DNA of 64,000 nt. Source: Schistosoma mansoni (taxonomy: Eukaryota > Platyhelminthes > Trematoda > Strigeidida > Schistosomatidae). The DNA lies in contig NC_031502.1 of NCBI RefSeq assembly GCF_000237925.1, positions 43,091,975 through 43,155,974 of the forward strand, written 5' to 3'. The first letter of the stretch is position 1. Every line of letters starts with the position of its first letter. A model generated the notes under the pieces. That model was not told where the DNA came from and made no database searches. It worked only from the letters and a program-made list of their open reading frames with translations. Made by a program: the position numbers and the translations under genes. Shown here piece after piece: positions 57,763 through 64,000 of this stretch.

Positions 57763-58034
57763 TGTATGATATTTTACTGATAGTTTGAAATATATTCGAT
57801 TTGACTTTCAAAATTGTTTTTTTATCCCAAAGAATATAGTGCAAATAAAATCTCTCCATGTGGTTAAATCGGATTATATATAAGGGCGTCAGCGGAAATT
57901 ATCCACATTTTCCATTTATTTATAGGGTCTACACTGATTAGGAAAGTAAATAAGTACTTCAGTAATACATGGTAGATAGTGTGGTACTCATTATTATTCT
58001 TATCTTGGAATTAGATAGAGTAGATATTAAATGT
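57763..58034. other. Intergenic spacer between CBL and ALG1
   Basis: Nothing recognised apart from the second poly(A) signal. Confidence 0.5.
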
Positions 58035-58460
58035 TTAGTGATTGGATGTAGTGGTTTCGTGCTCGCTGACGCTCGTCAGTAAGGCGCATTTACAATTTTC
58101 AGGACACTGGTGCTCGTTTTAGGGATTGGCTGATTGTAAGTATTTATTCTAGAGCACCAAGAATATCTCAGACTGTGATGCAAATCCGAATCCCACGGGG
58201 AGCATCAGTTCACCTGGAAATCGCAGGTGTCTTTCTGGGGAGTCCCAACCAACTGGAGATGTAGGTCTAGTAGTATTTCCTGTCAGCTACTTCCAAATAC
58301 CTAGCATATCAACATAATGCACGTGATATCGAAGCATTTACACTAAAGGCCATACTGCGACTTAATTGGTAGAATTCGATCAACACGATAGGATTGAACA
58401 GGTGTGGCACTGACCATTACTCAGTGATCAATCGATTGTACGTTAGGAAATCTGACGTAA
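58035..58460 (-). mobile_element. Family C hammerhead SINE, diverged copy
   Basis: Minus strand: the hammerhead end lies at 58090-58045 (CTGACGA and GAAA kept, stem II imperfect, cleavage triplet lost). The right end, read forward, actcagtgatcaatcgattg at 58420-58439, matches the family C tail at 15720 and 16060 in the opposite direction. A long central part (58100-58400) is not shared with the copy at 15702-16129. It lies between two host genes, just beyond the ALG1 stop. Confidence 0.6.
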
Positions 58461-58536
58461 TTGCTAATTACAATAAGTGGTAACTATAATTTTCGACTTC
58501 AAATAAACAAGTGAAACAAAAATTATGTATTACCGT

Positions 58537-60714
58537 CTAATTATCTTTGTTTTTACAGGGGTTAGTATGAATTGCTTTTTCATACACTGGCAATGCAGTA
58601 TTTTTCCAGTAGGTGAATCCTCTAATCAGGTTTTTGTTTCTTTCAGCTAAACATTCGCGAAAATAAATTAGTTTTTCTGATCCAACAGATAAAAAACGGC
58701 TAGGTTCACAAGTATATTGGATTGTAGAATTACGGCGTGGTTTCAACAAGTCGCACATTTGATCAGCTAATTGTTCGCCAGTTTCGAAACATAAGCCATA
58801 TTTATTATCCTCCATTAATTCACTTAGTGTTGCATAACCTAGCGCCAGAACGGGAACGTTCACACCAAGTAAATCAACTACCTAAACATATGCAATCAAA
58901 ATATATCCATAGAACATGTGTTAAATGATGTTAGGTTAAAATAATTGATGATTAGTAAGAAGTGAAAATCTACATGGGTATATATATATATATTGAAAAG
59001 TTGAATCTTAATAAACAAAGCTTTTGTTTTCTATATTTGACCATTCTAGGTTTTTGGAACTACAATTAAAATAAGATGAACATACCTATCACGTGTACTT
59101 CTGTCCTTCATACTCACGTAATCTTGTGTTAACTCACGATTGGGCTAGTTTATGGTATGGCTATCTGGTAAGCGTTCTTCAGGAAATAAGAGCCTTTCAG
59201 ACTTCAAAACAACAAAATGACGGTATTTCCCCCTAAATGCATCCACAAAGAGCTTCGTCTGTAGATACAGAAATAGTTTTACTTATGTTTCTTAGTTTAA
59301 AAAATTATTCTGGCAATAACTCCACTTCGTGGTTACATATTACGTAAGGTAACAATTTTAGACTACACATACTACTTCTTTGTAATACATCTGAAAATAC
59401 TCCAAACGCACTTTCATGGGTAAATCCAATCCCGAGGAACTTCGATGTATGCTAAGTCCTAAGTCAGCACATCCAAGGAAAACTGGATAATCTGACCACT
59501 CAAGCCACAACATAACGACTTCCACATGTTTCCAGTTTTGTTCTTGTATTAATTTCGCATAGTAGCTTTGTAATGGACCACGACCTAAAGCAAGGGAAGT
59601 AAAAGGACATGACAATATTTGTGAGTCACATTCAGGTAGAAACTTTAAATCACTTCCGTGGTACTTTGAACTAAGTGACTTGAATAAAATATTATGTGCA
59701 CATAATATCCTTGCGTTGTTCCTTTGTACTATTCAAACTTGGATTAATTTTGATTTGGTTATTAATTCTCTGAAGAAATGGCTTACACCGAGGCACGCAA
59801 CGTCAGAAAATCCAATTTTTCTACTCATTGGGATATTACAAAAATATTATTTTATTTATAACAATCTACCCAATGCTCAGTTTACTCGAAATTATCCCTA
59901 TCCTTATTATAATATTGAATAAAGCCATTAATAATAATAAGTTGGACCTTGGTAATGATACCTATAAGTGACTTAAAATTATCTCGTATAATGAACAACA
60001 CTTTTAAAGTTATCAAGAAGTGTGTTTTAAAATCTGTTTTACGAAGTAAAATTACAGGTCCTTTGGATAGATACCTTTTTAATAAGTGAGATGAACGGAA
60101 GTCTAAAATACTGCTATTATTTAAATAGATTTTCAGTTCGATGCTATACTTGAAGCTCTGTTTTGGTGGAGTAAACGAAATATGCCTTCTTATTATTAAC
60201 TACATACAGGTAATGAAGTTGGGATGCAGATAACGCAATATCAAGTAGAATGCAGTTAAGACAAGATTGGAAGGGGCGAAGCCATTAGAAAATAAAAAGT
60301 TTAGACGCAAAGGATTGATCTAGGATGATACCATAATTAGTTTGACAAATATGACTTATAGACAAAACCAACCACGCTACGATAATGATAAGTCAGATTA
60401 GGTTAAAAATGTCTAAGACAACAAGACTGAACACAGTTTAGCGTAAAATTATACCTGTTACAGCAAACACAATACTGGGTAAACCTGAATCCAGTTTTTC
60501 AGCTGCCTTGTCGTAGATTTCCAGTGCTTTAATCGCCAACGTGAAGTCATCATCAGGTGTCCAGCTGCAACTACTGACAACCAATGCTGGGCGATCTGGG
60601 CGCCAATGGGGTTCATTGTTCTTGGTATTAGTCGGCAAAGCAGTTATCTCAGTAAAGCGTGTGAATCGACATGAATCTAGTTTGTTTCTAAACACTGCGT
60701 ATTGATCGCTGAGT
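58537..60714 (-). CDS. ALG1: ALG1, chitobiosyldiphosphodolichol beta-mannosyltransferase (last three exons)
   Basis: ALG1 adds the first mannose from GDP-mannose to GlcNAc2-PP-dolichol on the cytosolic face of the ER, in N-glycan precursor assembly (glycosyltransferase family 33, GT-B fold). Exons on the minus strand: 60714-60455, 59584-59412 and 58881-58537 (stop TAG at 58539-58537). Junctions are GT-AG: acceptor tttttag before 60714; donor gtataa after 60455; acceptor gctttag before 59584; donor gtgcgt after 59412; acceptor gtttag before 58881. Phases join as ...VTG-RGPL... and ...DLPMK-VVDLLG.... Motifs: RPALVVSSCSWTPDDDF; GRGPLQSYYAKLI; WLEWSDYPVFLGCADLGLSI; SSSGLDLPMK; VNVPVLALGYATLSELMEDN with YGLCFET. 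About 258 residues are covered; the family is usually about 460, so some 200 N-terminal residues lie in exons not found (beyond 60715, perhaps outside the window). The C-terminus is unrelated to the human end, ending CKNKDN. Confidence 0.92.
59715..59860 (+). mobile_element. Repeat with Penelope-type hammerhead (family D, copy 2)
   Basis: Related to 32736-32875 along its length. It is inserted in an ALG1 intron, antisense to ALG1. Ribozyme motif at 59758-59814. Confidence 0.6.
59758..59814 (+). ncRNA. Hammerhead-like ribozyme, minimal stem III
   Basis: First box CTGAAGA fits CTGANGA exactly (59770-59776), cleavage GTC at 59802-59804 after a one-pair stem III. Stem II is imperfect and the second box reads GCAA instead of GAAA. 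Complementary to copy 1: each copy keeps one box that the other has lost. Confidence 0.6.
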
Positions 60715-61042
60715 CTAAAAATTTAATAAACCTATAAAGTCGAGAAAACTGTCAAGAAACACTAGGAAAATATAGAAATTAACTTTTCGGAAATAATTAG
60801 CTGATATAGTCGGTGCTTTATTAGTACAATAACGACTTTTGTACGATTTCACATTCGTAAATATACACTAACCCGCTTTTGTACCCACTAGTGATAAACG
60901 GAAAGTCAACAATACGAACAGGTAATAACTTCTTGTCATCAGTCTTATGTGGAGATGAAATCTGAGCCTTGGTTCGTGACGGAATGAGGTTCACTCATAT
61001 CAAGTGGCTTTCACACAGTACTTGGTACACAGTTACTTTAAT
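60715..61042. other. ALG1 intron or upstream sequence
   Basis: No further ALG1 exon could be read here. Confidence 0.5.
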
Positions 61043-62335
61043 ACAGTCAGTCAGCTACAACTTAGGACCATGCACATATATGCATCGGTCCAAGTTGCCA
61101 CACCTTATTAGCACGACAAGACGAACAAATACGTAGAAGCAGTTACTTCAATGGTAGTAATATATTAGAAAAAGATTGCGTATAAAGATATGACACAAGA
61201 AGAGTTAGTTTGTAGGAAGAAGGGTATAAAGTAATTTTAATCCCACGGTTTAGGGGAAGACAAAAAGTGTATACACTTACGCCATTGTGATCCATTCTGA
61301 GCTATGTCACACAGAGTCTGCAACCATTTGTTACGATAGCTGCATAGACCCCAACCAAGTAGTCTGCATCTGACAACATAGCTCAGACCAGACTTCAAGC
61401 ATCGATGCCACGTTTTGGTTTGACCGCCCCAAACTTTATTTCAACTATCTCCAACACTAGTCAGCATTGTGCGTCGTGGTAATCGGTGTTCAAGCACACG
61501 TGGCTCAACCACCTCAGTCGATGGAGATTCATCACCTCATCAACTGATTTACCATCGTTCCCTAATACCCTGCGTCTAACCTCACTATTACTTATTCGGT
61601 GATCCCAGAAGATGTGAGCAATATTTCTAAGATATCTGTGATCAAATACCAGTAACTTACGAGTATCTTCTACTCTTAATGGTTATGTTTCACAGCTGTA
61701 AAGTAGAACAGAACGAACTGCTGCGCAGTGTACTCGTCCTATTATTGATAGACAGATATCTTGCGATCGCTATAGGTGACGTAAGTTGGCAAAAGCCAAA
61801 CGAGCTTTTGGAATCCGTGCAGAGATTTCGTCAGACGCCAACCCATTAGGGCTGATCAGACTTCCAAGATAAGTTTTCGACGCGTTCGACTACTTCACTC
61901 CCTATCCTTAGTTCAGGTGTTGACGCAGACCCTGAAGCAACAACTTGCATTTAGAGGGGGGGAAACGCATCCAAAACATCCTGACATTGTTGCTCAGTGC
62001 TACCAAAAGGCTCCGCATTTTGTCAGCGTCTTCACCAAACAGGACTATATCATCTGCGTATTCTAGGTCGATAAGTGGACTTCCTGGTAAGAGATCAGTG
62101 CCCGAAAATTCAGTCAACGAGAACGTTATTTCCAGCAGTAGGTCTATGATGACGTTGAACAAAAATGGAGATAGTAGACAGCCTTGCCAGACACCAATTG
62201 AGGTTGCGAAACCAGATGACAGTTCTCTATAAGCTCTGATTCGACTAGTAGTATTGACGTAAAGAGCCTTCACAAGGTTTATGTACTTCTGTTAGCCTCG
62301 AGGCCCTCTGAATGAATTACTATCGAAAGATAAAC
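61043..62335 (-). mobile_element. RTE-type LINE, RT to 3' end
   Basis: Minus strand: ALYVNTTSRIRAYRELSSGF, SIGVWQGCLLSPFLFNVIID, LIDLEYADDIVLFGEDADKM and SPSKCKLLL-like end (62273-61908, one open frame, YADD intact), then a worn C-terminal part (DIAQNGSQWRKCIHF-type near 61290) and a ctgactgactg tail at 61055-61043. GVWQGC and PPSKCK differ from the usual RQGCPLSP and SPSKCK. The same 3' end is at 29293-29640. It abuts the gypsy fragment at about 62340. Confidence 0.8.
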
Positions 62336-62339
62336 CTTG

Positions 62340-64000
62340 GTAGTGGTCAGCAGAATGTCAAGCATCCTTTGACAAAGTCAAGTCAATGCTCACCTCAAAG
62401 CTTCTCTTGACACACTTCGATCCCAGCTTGGAAATTGTTGTCGCATCTGATGCATCTAGTCACGGAGTTGGAGCAGTTATATCACACGTGTTTCCAGACA
62501 AAACAGAGAAGACAATGGCCCATGCTGCCAGATCACTTACCCCAGCCGAACGCAACTACAGTCAAATCGAAAAGGAAGCTCTGGCAATCATTTTTGCTGT
62601 CAAAAGATTTCATAAAATGCTTTACGGCCGTAAGTTCACTCTGTTGACAGACCACAAACCACTGATTGTAATATTCGGTTCAAAGAAAGGGATTCCTGTC
62701 TACACAGCTAACAGACTACAGCGCTGGGCAATAATGTTTTTGAGCTACGACTTTAACATAAGGTATCAATCAACCAATACTATCGGTCAAGCCGATGCCC
62801 TCTCACGACTTATTGGAGTTCAACATCCTGGACCGGAGGACATGATCATTGCCTCGATATCAGTTAATCCAGAAATACGGAGTGTAGTAGCAGCGGCAAT
62901 CCGAAACACTCCAGTGTCGTCAGATGAAGTCAGAAAAGAGACTCTTCGAGACCCTGTTCTACAAGAGGTCAGAAAGTTCCACCTAGAAGGGTGGCCCTCG
63001 AAGATCAGTTCAACAGAGCTTCAGCAGTTTTATCAGCGCAGATTATCTCTTTCAATCATCGACGATTGTCTCATGTTTGCTGAACGTGTCATAATCCCAA
63101 AGAAGTTGCAACCGGCAGTCCTCCAACAGCTGCATGCAGGACATCCTGGAATAAACCGCATGAAAGCTCTAGCACGAAGTTATGTATACTGGCAACAATT
63201 AGATACCCAACTCGAGCAGCTATCCCGTTTGTGTACAAAATGTGCATTGGCAGCAAAAGCACCACGAAAAGCAGAGTTGCAATTATGGCCGATACCACAG
63301 TCACAGTGGCAGCGTATACATTTAGACTTCGCTGGTCCATTCCATGGACAAACTTACCTTCTGGTAGTGGACGCATACAGCAAGTGGTCGGAAATCTTCA
63401 TCATGGAACATCCAACAGCAAGCTGCACAGTTAGAAAACTGCGGCAACTATTCAGTCGTTTCGGGGTTCCAGAACAAGTAGTCGGCGACAACAGCACACA
63501 ATTTACATCGTCTATCTTTTCAGAATTTTGTCAGCAAAACGGAATCAGGCACATCCGAACACCTCCATTCCATCCGCAATCGAATGGCCAGGTAGAACAT
63601 TTTGTTGGTACGTTCAAAAATGATCTGAAAAAAATCAGGAGGGGAGGGTACCACCGACGAGATCTTAGAGAGGTTCCTGTTTATCTACCGTTCTACACCG
63701 AACCCTCAAACAACAAATGGGGTCTCTCCAGCGGAAGCCTTACTTGGCAGAAAAATAAGGACACATTTCGATGTTATCCGTCCGACGCCAGCTCGTGAGC
63801 CCCAACGAAACTTATCTATGGAGAAGCAGTTCAATCGACACCATGGGGCACAAAGACGATTGTTCACGGTGGGTCAAAAAGTACTTGCTATGGACTATCG
63901 TGGTAAACATCCTACGTGGACAGCTGGTCGGATCATGAGAAAGAAAGGGAATGTGGTTTATGAGGTGTCAGTTGGCTCAGAAGTTTGGATACGTCATGCT
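62340..64000 (+). mobile_element. Ty3/gypsy LTR retrotransposon fossil, 3' part of pol
   Basis: Parts seen in order: the end of RT and connection (about 62345-62400), RNase H (about 62400-62810, with ASDASSHGVGAVI and TDHKPL), an HHCC zinc part (about 63120-63240), the integrase core (LDFAGPF, GDNSTQF, PQSNGQVEHF), and a less conserved integrase tail to the window end. The family is Ty3/gypsy, in schistosomes represented by Boudicca- and Saci-type elements; I cannot say which. The 5' half is absent, replaced at about 62335 by an RTE LINE in the opposite direction. The element is broken, with at least one break in the part seen. Its long readable frame suggests a fairly young copy. Confidence 0.85.

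Larger units (their letters stand above)
59585..60454. other. ALG1 intron holding a family D repeat
   Basis: 870-bp intron between the first and second exons seen. It includes the hammerhead-bearing repeat at 59715-59860 and, at 59691-59706, the perfect palindrome attatgtgcacataat. Confidence 0.7.

Noticed and set aside
1-64000. CRISPR arrays, operons or other prokaryotic systems
   Set aside because: Repeats are dispersed and diverged, not regularly spaced; introns and LINE/SINE content show a eukaryote.

Overview
This AT-rich window looks like the genome of a schistosome or close relative (Platyhelminthes, Trematoda). The evidence is the set of repeats: SM-alpha-like SINEs carrying hammerhead ribozymes, SR2-like RTE LINEs, CR1/Jockey-type LINEs, Penelope-like GIY-YIG fragments, a Merlin transposase tail and a Ty3/gypsy pol fragment. 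The assignment rests on recognition of these families, not on a database search. Two runs of exactly 200 N (23435-23634 and 51384-51583) are scaffold gaps. Layout: 1-34 kb is AT-rich non-coding DNA, with no host gene I can support, dotted with short repeats. At least three tRNA-derived SINE families carry type-I hammerhead motifs: family A (SM-alpha-like), family B (core CTGAGGA, stem I GCACTG/CAGTGC) and family C (stem II GTGC/GCAC). A fourth, probably Penelope-associated, hammerhead (family D) has a minimal stem III. Between them lie 3' stubs of RTE LINEs and Penelope-like endonuclease pieces. 34-54 kb is a graveyard of nested LINE pieces on both strands, including an exact 354-bp inverted repeat, a Merlin fragment and a gap. 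53.9-54.5 kb is a GC-rich repeat with an A-rich tail. 55-61 kb is the only region with recognisable host genes. A CBL-type E3 ubiquitin ligase (+, one long open exon of 684 codons) and the three last exons of ALG1 (-) lie tail to tail; they act in unrelated pathways (receptor tyrosine kinase down-regulation, and N-glycan precursor assembly). 61-64 kb holds an RTE LINE (-) abutting a partial Ty3/gypsy element that runs off the window. The main observation is architectural. Many hammerhead SINE copies here are not simple insertions. Several have their 3' tails at both ends in opposite orientation, one pair forms a 2 x 288 bp palindrome, one copy is a partial tandem (about 1.26 units, period about 340 bp), and one short 5'-truncated copy has a perfect 16-bp target-site duplication. 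Most copies carry substitutions in the ribozyme core, but a few appear intact by eye.
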